This document shows positions 45,068 through 54,741 of a stretch of 64,000 nucleotides of DNA, piece after piece. The notes under the pieces were generated by a model. That model worked only from the letters and a program-made list of their open reading frames with translations, did no database searches and was not told the DNA's origin. Within the stretch, counting starts at the first letter, position 1. Every line of letters begins with the position of its first letter. The stretch comes from Massilia norwichensis. GTDB lineage: Bacteria > Pseudomonadota > Gammaproteobacteria > Burkholderiales > Burkholderiaceae_D. The translations under genes and the position numbers were made by a program. Where the stretch lies: NCBI RefSeq assembly GCF_024753245.1, contig NZ_JANUGX010000015.1:60314-124313 (forward strand). The letters are read 5' to 3'.

Positions 45068-45868
45068 ATGAACGCACGAGTAAATATCCACATGCCTTAC
45101 GTGACGACCGGCGCCGGCGAGCCGCTGCTGTTCGTGCACGGTTCGCTGTGCGACTACCGCTACTGGAACAGCCAGACCGCCGTCCTGTCGCAGCAGTTCC
45201 AGTGCGTTTCGGTGAGCCTCAGCCACTACTGGCCGGTGGCCGATGCGTCCGCGCAGGGCGAGTTCGGCTGGCAGGCGCACGTCGACGAACTGGCCGGCTT
45301 CATCGCGGCGATGGGGCTCGGCCCGGTGCACCTGGTGGGGCATTCGCGCGGCGGCTGCGTCGCCTTCCACCTGGCGCGCCAGTATCCGCAGCTGGTCAGG
45401 AGCCTGACCCTGGCCGATCCGGGCGGCCCGCTGCAGATCGAGGGCACGCCGCCGGCGGCGCTGCCGTCCGCCACCGAACGCCTGCGCGCGGAGGTCGCGG
45501 ACCTGATCGCCCAAGGGGCGGTCGAGGCTGGCCTGGAGATGTTCGTCGACTCGGTCAGCATGCCCGGCATCTGGAAACGCAGCTCTTCCCAGTTCCGCGC
45601 GATGGCGGCCGACAACGCGGCCACGCTGCCGAAGCAGTTTCGCGATCCCTTGCCGGCCTACACCCGCGCCGATGCGGCCGGGGTGCGGTGCCGGACGCTG
45701 TTGATCGCCGGCGAACGCAGCCCGCGCATGTACCGCAACAACGTCGACAAGCTGGCCGAATGGATCCCGCAGGCGGAGCGGCAGACCATCAGCGGCGCCT
45801 CGCACGGCATGAACGTCACGCATCCGGCCTCGTTCAACCGCCTGATCGGCGCCTTCGCCAGCGCATAA
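45068..45868 (+). CDS. Alpha/beta hydrolase
   Basis: A 266-aa enzyme with the oxyanion motif LLFVHGSLCDYRYW, the nucleophile elbow LVGHSRGGCVAFHLA (Ser in GHSRG), and a C-terminal catalytic His in SGASHGMNVTHP. RAGERSP-like segment (LLIAGERSPRMY) precedes the acid. A GGAG ribosome site lies upstream of the ATG. No signal peptide. Substrate unknown; ester or C-C hydrolases share this build. Confidence 0.88.
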   Translation: MNARVNIHMPYVTTGAGEPLLFVHGSLCDYRYWNSQTAVLSQQFQCVSVSLSHYWPVADASAQGEFGWQAHVDELAGFIAAMGLGPVHLVGHSRGGCVAFHLARQYPQLVRSLTLADPGGPLQIEGTPPAALPSATERLRAEVADLIAQGAVEAGLEMFVDSVSMPGIWKRSSSQFRAMAADNAATLPKQFRDPLPAYTRADAAGVRCRTLLIAGERSPRMYRNNVDKLAEWIPQAERQTISGASHGMNVTHPASFNRLIGAFASA

Positions 45869-45878
45869 CCTTATCTGC

Positions 45879-46487
45879 CTAGTCCAGCCACGGATGGGCC
45901 GTCAGCCAGCGGCCCAGCTCATTGTCGTTGGCGCACTGCAGCTTGCTGAAGATGTTGGCGCGGTGGGTTTCCACCGAGCGCGGGCCGCAGGGCGGCACCA
46001 GGATGCGGGCGATCTCCTTGTTCGGCTGGCCCAGGCCCACCAGGCGCGCCACTTCGCGTTCGCGCGGCGTCAGCTCGGCCCATAGGCGCAGCGCCTGCGC
46101 ACGCGCGCGCGCCTGGGCGATGGCAGCCGGCAGCTTGTCCAGCAGCTGCTGGGTGTCCGGTTTTTCGACCCAGTCGTAGGCGCCGCGCCGCACTGCCTCC
46201 AGCGCGGTCGGGATGTCGCCGTGCGCGGACAGGAACAGGGTCACCAGCGGGCTGTGCTCGGCCAGCAGGCGTTCGAACACGGCCAGGCCGCTCATGCCGC
46301 CCATGCGCAGGTCGAGGATCACGCAGCCCGGCTGGCGCATGTCGACGGCCTCGAGGAAGGCTTCGCCGGACTCGAAGGCCTGCACCGCCAGGCCCTGGGA
46401 AAACAGCAGCAGCAGCAGTGAACGGCGCAAGGCTTCGTCGTCGTCGACGACGTACAGGGTCAGCGGCAGGTCTTTCATGGTGCTCAT
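45879..46487 (-). CDS. FixJ/DctR-like response regulator
   Basis: A 202-aa regulator: REC domain (residues about 10-125, LYVVDDDEALRRSLLLLL, phospho-Asp in CVILDLRMGGMSG, and EKP lysine) and a LuxR/FixJ helix-turn-helix (ELTPREREVARLVGLGQPNKEIARIL ... SVETHRANIFSKL). The ATG overlaps the stop of the kinase gene as ATGA. Together they should control dicarboxylate uptake, since a KgtP-like transporter lies divergently upstream. Confidence 0.92.
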   Translation of the reverse strand: MSTMKDLPLTLYVVDDDEALRRSLLLLLFSQGLAVQAFESGEAFLEAVDMRQPGCVILDLRMGGMSGLAVFERLLAEHSPLVTLFLSAHGDIPTALEAVRRGAYDWVEKPDTQQLLDKLPAAIAQARARAQALRLWAELTPREREVARLVGLGQPNKEIARILVPPCGPRSVETHRANIFSKLQCANDNELGRWLTAHPWLD

Positions 46488-48601
46488 GATAGCGCAGGCA
46501 GCGTGAAGGAAAAGGCGGCGCCGCCGTCCGGGCGGTTTTCGACGGTCATGAAACCGCCGTGGGCTTCGACGATGGTGCGGCAGATGTTCAATCCCAGGCC
46601 CAGGCCGTCGGCCCGGGTGGTGAAGAAGGGGGCGAACACCTGTTCCATCTGCTCGGGCGGAATGCCGGGCCCGCGGTCGGCGACGCTGACCCGCAGTCCT
46701 TCATCGACGCGGCGGGTCCCGAGCTCGATGATGCGGGGCTTGGGCCGGTCCTGTATCGCGTGCATCGCATTGTGGATCAGGTTGACCAGCACCTGTTCGA
46801 GCAGCACCCGGTCGCCGCGCAGCGGGGCGTCGGCGCCGTCCAGCGTCAGGCGCAAGGCGATGTCCTGGCCTTGCAGCTCGGGCTTGAGCAGCGTCTCGAC
46901 GTGGGTGACGACGCTCGCCATGGTCAGGTTTTCATAATGCGCCCGCTGCGGGTTGATGAAGGCGCGCACCCGCTTGACGATTTCGCTGGCGCGCTTCGAC
47001 TGCTCCACGATCTCGTCCAGCGCCCCGGGCAGCATGTCGGCGGCCCCGCGCGCGGCAAGGGCGCGCGCCGCGACCGCGAAATTCGACAGCGCCATCAGCG
47101 GCTGGTTCAGTTCGTGTGCCAGCGTGGAAGCCATCTCGCCGACGCTCGCCAGGCGCGCGCTGCGCTGCAGGCGCAATTCCTGGTCGCGCTGCCGGGCCTC
47201 GGCCTGCTTCTGGGCGGTGATGTCGACCACGGAGCTCATCCAGCCGCGGTGCACGCCCTGGGCGTCGACCAGCGGCGCCGCGTAGACCATGGTGATCACG
47301 TCGTGCCCGTCCTTGTGGCGGATACGCGATTCGAAGCCGTGCGGCGCGGCCCGTCCCTGCAGGGCGTCGTCGCTTTCGCGCGCCTGCTTCTCCAGGTCGT
47401 CCGGGTGCCAGTAGGGGTAGGGCGGGCGGCGCCCGAGCAGTTCTTCCGCGCTGTAGCCGACCATCGCGCACAGGGCCGGATTGACGTAGATGATCTTGCC
47501 GTCCGGGTCGCGCGCCCGCATGCCCACCAGCAGCGAGTCTTCCATCGCCTTGCGGAAGGCGTGGGCTTCCTCGAGGTCGCGGGTGCGCTCTTCGACCCGG
47601 CGTTCCAGCTCGAGCCGCGCGGCGCGCTGCTCGACGAAGCGTTTTTCGCGCAGGCGCAAGTACAGCACGCCGAGCAGCAGCAGCGCCGCCGCCAGTGCGC
47701 CGAGCGCGAGCGCGGCCTGGCGCGCCTGCAGCACTTCCTTCATGTCGGTGGTGACGGTCAGGGTCCAGCCCAGCTCCGGCAGCGGCGTGTCCAGGGCCAG
47801 CAGCTTCATGCGGCGGCCGTCGACGTCGGTGCGCAGGACGTAGCCGGGCGTGTCGCTGCGCGGCTGGATCTGCCAGGGCAGGATCTCGAAGCGCCCGCGG
47901 CTGCCGTACTGGCCGTGCTCGGCCACCCAGCGCGCCTCCGCCGGCGGGACCGGACGGATCGCGTGGAACAGCCAGGCCGGCACGGCGCTCAGAAACACGA
48001 TGCCGCGGCTATCCCGCAGCAGCACCGGCTCGGGGCCGCGCATCCAGGCCGCCTGCAGCGGCTCCAGGCTGATCTTGACCACCATGACGCCGACGATCGC
48101 GCCCTGTGCTCGCACGGGTTCCGCGATGAACAGGCCGGACTGGCCAGTGGTGAGGCCGAGGCCATAGAACAGGCCGCGCCGGCCCTGCAGCGCGTCTTCG
48201 AAATACGGGCGCTGGCGGTAGGACTGGCCGACGAAGCTGGACGGCAGGTTCCAGTTGCTGGCGGCGAGGGTGAGTCCGGCGCGGTCGACCAGATACAGCG
48301 CGGCGGCGCCGGTGGTCGACTGCAGGTCGGCGAAGTAGGCGTTGACGCGCGCCTGCAGGGCCGCGTCGCTTGGCGTGCGCAGCAGCTGCTGCACGTCCGG
48401 GTGGCGGGCGGCGGCGTGCGGCAGGAAATTGTGCTTCTCGACGATACCGCGCAGGCCCAGCGCGTTGGCGGCGGCGGCCTGGCGCAGGGCTTCGGTCCGG
48501 GATTGCAGTTCGCGCTGCTCGGCCCAGCTTCCCGAGGCCGCGATCAGGACCAGCGCGGCGACGGCGGCCAGCAGCTTGCGCCAATGGTGAGTGATGAACA
48601 T
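46484..48601 (-). CDS. DctB-like C4-dicarboxylate sensor histidine kinase
   Basis: A 705-aa membrane kinase. Start MFITHHWRKLLAAVAALVLIAA gives the first membrane helix; a periplasmic double-Cache-like sensor (residues about 30-290) resembles DctB (ARHPDVQQLL, DAALQARVNAYFADLQ, RQRPYFEDALQGRRG, GYVLRTDVDGRRMKLLALDTPLPELGWTL), a second helix near 300-318, a PAS domain with the WHPDDLEK motif, HisKA with AHELNQPLMALSNFAV, and the ATPase domain. The phospho-His lies in TLAHELNQPL. Overlaps the regulator gene by 4 bp. Confidence 0.92.
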   Translation of the reverse strand: MFITHHWRKLLAAVAALVLIAASGSWAEQRELQSRTEALRQAAAANALGLRGIVEKHNFLPHAAARHPDVQQLLRTPSDAALQARVNAYFADLQSTTGAAALYLVDRAGLTLAASNWNLPSSFVGQSYRQRPYFEDALQGRRGLFYGLGLTTGQSGLFIAEPVRAQGAIVGVMVVKISLEPLQAAWMRGPEPVLLRDSRGIVFLSAVPAWLFHAIRPVPPAEARWVAEHGQYGSRGRFEILPWQIQPRSDTPGYVLRTDVDGRRMKLLALDTPLPELGWTLTVTTDMKEVLQARQAALALGALAAALLLLGVLYLRLREKRFVEQRAARLELERRVEERTRDLEEAHAFRKAMEDSLLVGMRARDPDGKIIYVNPALCAMVGYSAEELLGRRPPYPYWHPDDLEKQARESDDALQGRAAPHGFESRIRHKDGHDVITMVYAAPLVDAQGVHRGWMSSVVDITAQKQAEARQRDQELRLQRSARLASVGEMASTLAHELNQPLMALSNFAVAARALAARGAADMLPGALDEIVEQSKRASEIVKRVRAFINPQRAHYENLTMASVVTHVETLLKPELQGQDIALRLTLDGADAPLRGDRVLLEQVLVNLIHNAMHAIQDRPKPRIIELGTRRVDEGLRVSVADRGPGIPPEQMEQVFAPFFTTRADGLGLGLNICRTIVEAHGGFMTVENRPDGGAAFSFTLPALS

Positions 48602-48640
48602 CGGCAGACGATAACAGCTGCACCGGCGCTTGAAAACACC

Positions 48641-48660
48641 CCTCCGTAGTTTTACGGAGG
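48641..48660. promoter_or_regulatory. Perfect dyad upstream of the KgtP-like gene
   Basis: CCTCCGTA-GTTT-TACGGAGG, an 8-bp inverted repeat with a 4-base centre, lies in the 135-bp gap between the divergent kinase and transporter genes. It has the shape of an operator for a FixJ/NarL-type dimer; it could also fold as a small hairpin. Binding by the DctR-like regulator is inferred from position. Confidence 0.6.
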
Positions 48661-48736
48661 CCGCGGCGACGAGATTGCGGATGCGCGCCGGCCTGCCTGC
48701 CGCGATAGTGGAGGCCTTCAAAAAGAGGAGACAACA

Positions 48737-50074
48737 ATGAACACTGTCACGACAAAAACGGCCCTCGACGACCGTGTCGAGGCCGGCGAACGCATTTCCG
48801 GCAAGCGCCTGCGCGCGATCTTCGTCGGCTCCGCCGGCAACCTGGTCGAGTGGTTCGACTTCTACTGCTATTCGGCCTTCGCGCTGTACTTCGCCAGTTC
48901 CTTCTTCCCGAAGCAGGACCCGACCGCGCAGATGATGTCCACGGCCGGCATCTTCGCCCTCGGCTTCTTCGTGCGCCCGATCGGCGGCATCCTGTTCGGC
49001 CACATCGGCGACCGCCTGGGCCGCAAGAAGGCGCTGATGACCTCCGTGCTGCTGATGTGCTTCGGCTCCCTGCTGATCGCCTGCGCGCCGACCTATGCGA
49101 CGGCCGGCATCCTCTCGCCCTGCATCCTGCTGCTGGCGCGCCTGCTGCAGGGCCTGAGCCTGGGCGGCGAGTACGGCGCCAGCGCGACCTACCTGTCGGA
49201 GATGGCGGATTCGAAGCACCGCGGCTTCTACACCAGCTTCCAGTACGTGACCCTGATCGGCGGCCAGCTGATGGCGCTGCTCCTGCTGCTGGTCCTGCAG
49301 CGCTACCTGCTCGATGCCGAACAGCTGAAGGCCTGGGGCTGGCGCATTCCCTTCGTGGTCGGCGCCTGCCTGGCATTGCTGGCCCTGCGCATGCGCCACG
49401 ACATGCCGGAGACCCAGTCCTTCGAAGCCGCGCGCAAGAAGGCCAAGCCGATGGGCGGCCTGAAGCAGCTGGCCCAGCACCCGAAGGAAGTCCTGCTGGT
49501 GGTCGGCCTGACCATGGGCGGCACGCTGGCCTTCTACGTCTACACCACCTACATGCAGAAGTTCCTGCGCCTGTCGGTCGGCCTGACCGATGCCCAGACC
49601 ACCGCCGTCTCGGCCGCCTCGCTGCTGTTCGCGATGTGTCTGCAGCCGCTGTACGGCGCGCTGTCCGACCGCATCGGCCGCCGTCCGCTGCTGGTGGGCT
49701 TCGCGCTGCTCGGCACCCTGTTCACGGTGCCGCTGTTGACCGCGATCCGCAATGCCACCGGCCCGTGGGAAGCCTTCCTCCTGATCGCCTGCGCCTGGAT
49801 CATCGTCAGCGGCTACACCTCGATCAATGCGCTGGTGAAGGCCGAGCTGTTCCCGGCCTCGATCCGCGCCACCGGCGTCGGCGTGCCCTACGCCTTCGCG
49901 GTGTCGGTGTTCGGCGGCACCGCCGAGTACCTGGCGCTGTGGTTCAAGTCGGAGCAGATGGAGAGCGGTTTCTACTGGTACGCGACCGCGGTGATCGCCT
50001 GCACCCTGATCGTCTGCTGGTTCATGCGCGACACCAGCAAGCAGTCGCAGATCGATGCCGAGATGAAGGCTTGA
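48737..50074 (+). CDS. MHS-family dicarboxylate / alpha-ketoglutarate permease
   Basis: A 445-aa major-facilitator protein of the KgtP type with twelve membrane segments. Signatures: GNLVEWFDFYCYSAFALYFASSFFP, FFVRPIGGILFGHIGDRLGRKKAL (loop 2-3 motif), RLLQGLSLGGEYGASATYLSEM, and LYGALSDRIGRRPLL. KgtP proteins bring in alpha-ketoglutarate or related acids with protons. Ribosome site AGAGGAGACAAC precedes ATG. Divergent from, and likely controlled by, the DctB/DctR pair. Confidence 0.92.
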   Translation: MNTVTTKTALDDRVEAGERISGKRLRAIFVGSAGNLVEWFDFYCYSAFALYFASSFFPKQDPTAQMMSTAGIFALGFFVRPIGGILFGHIGDRLGRKKALMTSVLLMCFGSLLIACAPTYATAGILSPCILLLARLLQGLSLGGEYGASATYLSEMADSKHRGFYTSFQYVTLIGGQLMALLLLLVLQRYLLDAEQLKAWGWRIPFVVGACLALLALRMRHDMPETQSFEAARKKAKPMGGLKQLAQHPKEVLLVVGLTMGGTLAFYVYTTYMQKFLRLSVGLTDAQTTAVSAASLLFAMCLQPLYGALSDRIGRRPLLVGFALLGTLFTVPLLTAIRNATGPWEAFLLIACAWIIVSGYTSINALVKAELFPASIRATGVGVPYAFAVSVFGGTAEYLALWFKSEQMESGFYWYATAVIACTLIVCWFMRDTSKQSQIDAEMKA

Positions 50075-51340
<1,266 letters not shown>

Positions 51341-51430
51341 GGGCAGGGAATCTTGTTATTGGTGAGAAGGCGATAGTGTACCGTGCCGCAGACGTGTGCG
51401 GCGGCAATCGCCGGGCGTGGGGCGCCGGGC

Positions 51431-51559
51431 TCAGGGCGCGATGAGGACCGAGGCCGACAGGTCGACCGTCGGCTTGACCGGTTCGCGCCGGTCCTGGCAG
51501 GCCACCGCCATCAGGCAGACCAGGACCAGCAGGCTCCAGCGCAAAGGATGCTTGTGCAT
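51431..51559 (-). CDS. 42-aa predicted lipoprotein
   Basis: A short frame reads MHKHPLRWSLLVLVCLMAVACQ..., with a positively charged start, hydrophobic core and lipobox MAVAC, then about 20 polar residues ending SASVLIAP. A near-perfect ribosome site AAGGAGGGACATC precedes the ATG. The mature peptide would be about 22 residues and membrane-anchored. No homologue comes to mind. Located between the rhlE and the outer-membrane protein genes, all on the minus strand. Confidence 0.7.
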   Translation of the reverse strand: MHKHPLRWSLLVLVCLMAVACQDRREPVKPTVDLSASVLIAP

Positions 51560-51603
51560 GATGTCCCTCCTTGCACTTATCCTAGCGCCGAACGCCGGAT
51601 AAA

Positions 51604-52278
51604 TCAAAAGCGGTAGTTCAGGCTGGCGCGCAGCACCGGGTAGACCTTCAGGCTGTCGACGTCATCCGCCAGGCGCAGGCGCTCGACCGCGACGTCCTTG
51701 AACAGGATCTCGCAGGCTTCCTTCGAGACCGTGCAGCCATAGCTGCCCAGGTTCACGTTCGGGTTGCCCATGAAGAAGGCGCCGAGGTCGGCGTTGAAGC
51801 TCCAGTGGCTTTTGTTCGTGTTCGCCAGCGCATTGCCCCAGCCGATGCCGAGGTAGGGCGCGGCCTTGCGGTAGTCGATGCGGCCTTTCAGGATGCCGGC
51901 GCTGGCGGTCGAATAGGTATGGCCGTTCAGCGTGAGCTGGCCCAGCTGGTTGCCCTGGGCGGTGGCGTCGAAGCGGTTGCCGTTGTAGACCAGGCCGCCG
52001 GTCAGGTGGAAGGGGCTGCCGTCGCGCAGATACCAGTCGAACAGGACATCGAAGGTTTGCAGCTCGCCCTTGATCGCATAGTCGACGCCGCCGGTAGTGC
52101 GGTCGAAGTTGTGGTTGAACATGTTGGCGCCGAAGCGGCCGTTCAGGTTACTTTCCATCGGAACGACCAGGTGGAAGCCGGCGCCGGTGGTGCCGAGGTC
52201 CGCGGTGATGCCGACCTGCGCCTGGGCGGCGCCGGTGAGGAGGAGGGCGCCAGCCAGCGGGAGGTATTTCAGGAACAT
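51604..52278 (-). CDS. Outer-membrane beta-barrel protein
   Basis: A 224-aa protein with signal peptide (MFLKYLPLAGALLLTGAAQAQ) and alternating strands such as GAGFHLVVPMESNLNGRFGANMF, FDVLFDWYLRDGSPFHLTGGLVYNGN and a C-terminal strand LRASLNYRF ending in Phe, the outer-membrane assembly signal. A small loop with two Cys (YGCTVSKEACEI) may be disulfide-linked. Small barrel of the OmpW/ porin-like kind; function unknown. Confidence 0.8.
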   Translation of the reverse strand: MFLKYLPLAGALLLTGAAQAQVGITADLGTTGAGFHLVVPMESNLNGRFGANMFNHNFDRTTGGVDYAIKGELQTFDVLFDWYLRDGSPFHLTGGLVYNGNRFDATAQGNQLGQLTLNGHTYSTASAGILKGRIDYRKAAPYLGIGWGNALANTNKSHWSFNADLGAFFMGNPNVNLGSYGCTVSKEACEILFKDVAVERLRLADDVDSLKVYPVLRASLNYRF

Positions 52279-52420
52279 CGTTTTGCCTTCAGGATTCGGG
52301 AGGAGAAAAGGGAGTGCAGCAGGCGATTGTATCGGTAACGGATGTAATTATGTGTTGCAGCGTACTGAACGCAACATTTCGTTTGGTAAACTCGCCACAT
52401 TGTTATATGGAGGGAAACCC

Positions 52421-52957
52421 ATGAAGAACATCGTCTTCGGTTTGGCGCTTGCCGCCGCATCCGTGGTCCCGGCCCTGGCCCAGACCAATGTCAGCATCAG
52501 CGTCGGCCAGCCCGGCTTCTACGGCCGCGTCGACATCGGCGATTTCGCGCCGCGGCCCGTGCTGTACGCCCCGCAGCCGGTGATCGTGCGCCAGGCGCCG
52601 CACTACGTGGCCGAGCCGATCTATCTGCGTGTCCCGCCGGGCCACCGCAAGCACTGGTCCAAATTCTGCGGCCGCTACGATGCCTGCGGCCGTCGGGTGC
52701 TGTTCGTGCGCGACGACTGGTACACCAACACCTATGTGCCGCGCTACCGCGAACACTTCCATGGCCACGGCGGCCGCCGTCCGGACGTGCGTGTGGTCGA
52801 GCGCGTCGAGTACCGCGACCATGACCGCGGCCACGGCCGTGGTCACGGCGGACCGGGCCGTTGGGAAGAGCACGGCCGCGGCCATGGCGACGGTCCAGGA
52901 CGCGGTCACGGTCACGGCGAAGGTCATGGCGGCGGCCACGGCCGCGGTCACGACTGA
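52421..52957 (+). CDS. Exported protein with His/Gly-rich tail
   Basis: A 178-aa protein with signal peptide MKNIVFGLALAAASVVPALAQ and a body seen in small proteobacterial secreted proteins (VSISVGQPGFYGRVDIGDF, VPPGHRKHWSKFCGRYDACGRRVLFVRDDWY, two Cys). The last 45 residues are an RGHGRGHG-type repeat with over a dozen His, fit for metal binding (Zn, Ni, Cu). Ribosome site GGAGGGAAACCC. Divergent from the barrel protein gene. Confidence 0.78.
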   Translation: MKNIVFGLALAAASVVPALAQTNVSISVGQPGFYGRVDIGDFAPRPVLYAPQPVIVRQAPHYVAEPIYLRVPPGHRKHWSKFCGRYDACGRRVLFVRDDWYTNTYVPRYREHFHGHGGRRPDVRVVERVEYRDHDRGHGRGHGGPGRWEEHGRGHGDGPGRGHGHGEGHGGGHGRGHD

Positions 52958-53034
52958 AGAGCCGGTTCGGCCGCGCCAGCGGCTTTTCCGCCTCCGTAGT
53001 AAACTGCCCTTGTTAGCCCGACAAGGAGGTAGAT

Positions 53035-54510
53035 TTGCATAGCGAGATCGTGATCGTAGGAGGCGGGGCAGGCGGGCTTGAACTCGCCTGCAAGCTGGGC
53101 CGCAAGCTGGGCCCGTCGAAGGTGATGCTGGTCGACAGCCGGCTCTACCACGTCTGGAAGCCCTCGCTGCACGAGGTGGCGGCCGGCACCCTGGACATCC
53201 ACCAGGAGGGCCTGTCCTACCAGATGCTGGCCCATGACCGCGGATTCACCTTCGTGTACGGCGCCATGACGGCGCTCGATCACGGCGCGCGAACCATCGC
53301 CGTGGGCGCGGTGAGCGCCGCCAGCGATGGCGAAGAGATCTTTCCCGCTCGCACCATTTCCTACGGCAAGCTGGTGATCGCGGTCGGCAGCACCTCCAAT
53401 TACTTCGGCGTGCCCGGCGCGCGCGAACACACGATTTCCCTGAACGCCACCGAGGATGCGGAGCGCTTCCGCCTGCGCCTGTTGCGCCTGCTGGCCCAGG
53501 CCGCCGAGGCCAAGGGCGAGGGCGCGTCGAATCCGGGCGTGGCGGTCGCCAAGGCGGTCGGCAGCGGCACCTTCGAATCCGGCGTGGTCGCATCCGATGC
53601 GGCCGGGGCCGGGGCGCGTTCGGCCACCGCGGACGCGACCCTGAGCGCCAACGCCGCCGGCGACACCGCGGTCACGGACGCCGGCCTGGTCCCGAACCGT
53701 CCCGCCAGCGGGCTGGACATCGTGATCATCGGCGGCGGCGCCACCGGCGTCGAACTGGCCGCCGAGCTGCGCGAAGCTTCCGGCGCCTACGCCGCCTACG
53801 GTTTCAATCGCCTGCAGGTGCAGCGCGACGTGCGCATCACCTTGCTCGAGGGGGCGCCGCGCATCCTGGCGCCGTTGCCCGAACGGGTGTCCGCTTCGGC
53901 CACGCGCCTGCTCGACGAACGCGCGATCCGCGTGGTCACCAACTGCCGGGTCACGCAGATCGACGCCCATCGCGTGACCGACAATGCGGGCCAGATCTAT
54001 CCGTCCGACATCTGCGTGTGGGCGGCCGGTATCCGCGCGCCGGAATTCCTCGGCTCGCTGGGGCTGCCGGTCACCAAGGGCGGCGCCATCGAAGTCGATG
54101 GTCACCTCCGGGTCAAGGGCGTGGAAGGGGTGTATGCGCTGGGCGATTGCGCCGCCTGCGTCGACGGCAGCGGCAAGCCGGTACCGCCGCGCGCCCAGGC
54201 CGCGCACCAGCAGGCGGATTACCTGCTGAAAACCTTCATGAACATGGAAAAGGGGCATCCGCCGCCGAAAGACCCCTACGTCTACAAGGATTACGGTTCG
54301 CTGGTCTCGATCGGTCACCGGACCACGGTCGGCAATCTGATGGGCTCGCTACGCGCGACCTGGTTCGTGGAAGGCTTCATGGCGCGCATCATGTACCTGA
54401 GCCTGCACCTGATGCATCACCAGGCCATCCTGGGCTCGATGCGGACTGGGGTGCTGGCGGTGGCGCGCTTCCTGATCCGGCGGACGACGCCGCTGGTCAA
54501 GCTGCACTGA
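53035..54510 (+). CDS. ndh: Type II NADH dehydrogenase (NDH-2)
   Basis: A 491-aa FAD enzyme that passes electrons from NADH to quinone without pumping. Start is TTG, set by the ribosome site AAGGAGGT seven bases upstream. FAD motif EIVIVGGGAGGLELACKLG (residues 4-22), NADH motif DIVIIGGGATGVELAAEL (about 228-245), and VWAAGIRAPEFL, YALGDCAACVDGSG. The membrane-binding C-terminal helix is present (MARIMYLSLHLMHHQAILG). Between about residues 160 and 226 lies a 67-residue Ala/Gly/Ser/Thr-rich stretch absent from usual NDH-2 (about 430 aa). Confidence 0.92.
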   Translation: MHSEIVIVGGGAGGLELACKLGRKLGPSKVMLVDSRLYHVWKPSLHEVAAGTLDIHQEGLSYQMLAHDRGFTFVYGAMTALDHGARTIAVGAVSAASDGEEIFPARTISYGKLVIAVGSTSNYFGVPGAREHTISLNATEDAERFRLRLLRLLAQAAEAKGEGASNPGVAVAKAVGSGTFESGVVASDAAGAGARSATADATLSANAAGDTAVTDAGLVPNRPASGLDIVIIGGGATGVELAAELREASGAYAAYGFNRLQVQRDVRITLLEGAPRILAPLPERVSASATRLLDERAIRVVTNCRVTQIDAHRVTDNAGQIYPSDICVWAAGIRAPEFLGSLGLPVTKGGAIEVDGHLRVKGVEGVYALGDCAACVDGSGKPVPPRAQAAHQQADYLLKTFMNMEKGHPPPKDPYVYKDYGSLVSIGHRTTVGNLMGSLRATWFVEGFMARIMYLSLHLMHHQAILGSMRTGVLAVARFLIRRTTPLVKLH

Positions 54511-54517
54511 ACTACCC

Positions 54518-54559
54518 CGTCGTTCCGGCGAAATACACCGTCGTTCCCGCGAAATACAC
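54518..54559. repeat. Tandem 21-bp array left of a REP element
   Basis: Two 21-base units CGTCGTTCC(G/C)GCGAAATACAC at 54518-54538 and 54539-54559, followed at 54560 by the same opening (CGTCGTTCCCGCG) that begins the complete REP palindrome. The unit is a half REP plus a short AAATACAC spacer. Confidence 0.85.
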
Positions 54560-54563
54560 CGTC

Positions 54564-54640
54564 GTTCCCGCGCAGGCGGGAACCCAAGTTCGACAAGCCG
54601 TCGAGACATGTACAACTTGGATTCCCGCCTGCGCGGGAAT
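54564..54640. repeat. Paired REP-like palindromes (site 2)
   Basis: GTTCCCGC-gcag-GCGGGAAC (54564-54583) and ATTCCCGC-ctgc-GCGGGAAT (54621-54640) lie 37 bp apart in inverted orientation, same core as sites at 35.5 and 58.6 kb. They separate the ndh and kinase genes, which converge here. Confidence 0.88.
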
Positions 54641-54724
54641 GACGTTGTTTCTTTCGCGGGAATGACGTTGTTTCTTTCGCGGGAATGAAGTTGTTTCTTT
54701 GGCGGGAATGACGTTGTTTCTTTA
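54633..54724. repeat. Tandem 23-bp array right of a REP element
   Basis: Four consecutive 23-base units built on GCGGGAATGACGTTGTTTCT plus three bases at 54633-54655, 54656-54678, 54679-54701 (one C-to-A change) and 54702-54724, then a decayed fifth (GCGGAAGCGACGTTGG). The first unit overlaps the right half of the second REP hairpin, so the array seems to have grown from it. Confidence 0.9.
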
Positions 54725-54741
54725 GCGGAAGCGACGTTGGT

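Noticed and set aside
46484..49480. Extension of the DctB-like kinase to 998 residues
   Set aside because: The added N-terminal 293 residues are antisense to the permease gene and lack any motif; the ATG at 48601 starts a normal membrane helix.
54518..54724. CRISPR-like array
   Set aside because: Units follow one another without unique spacers and derive from REP arms; no cas gene is nearby.
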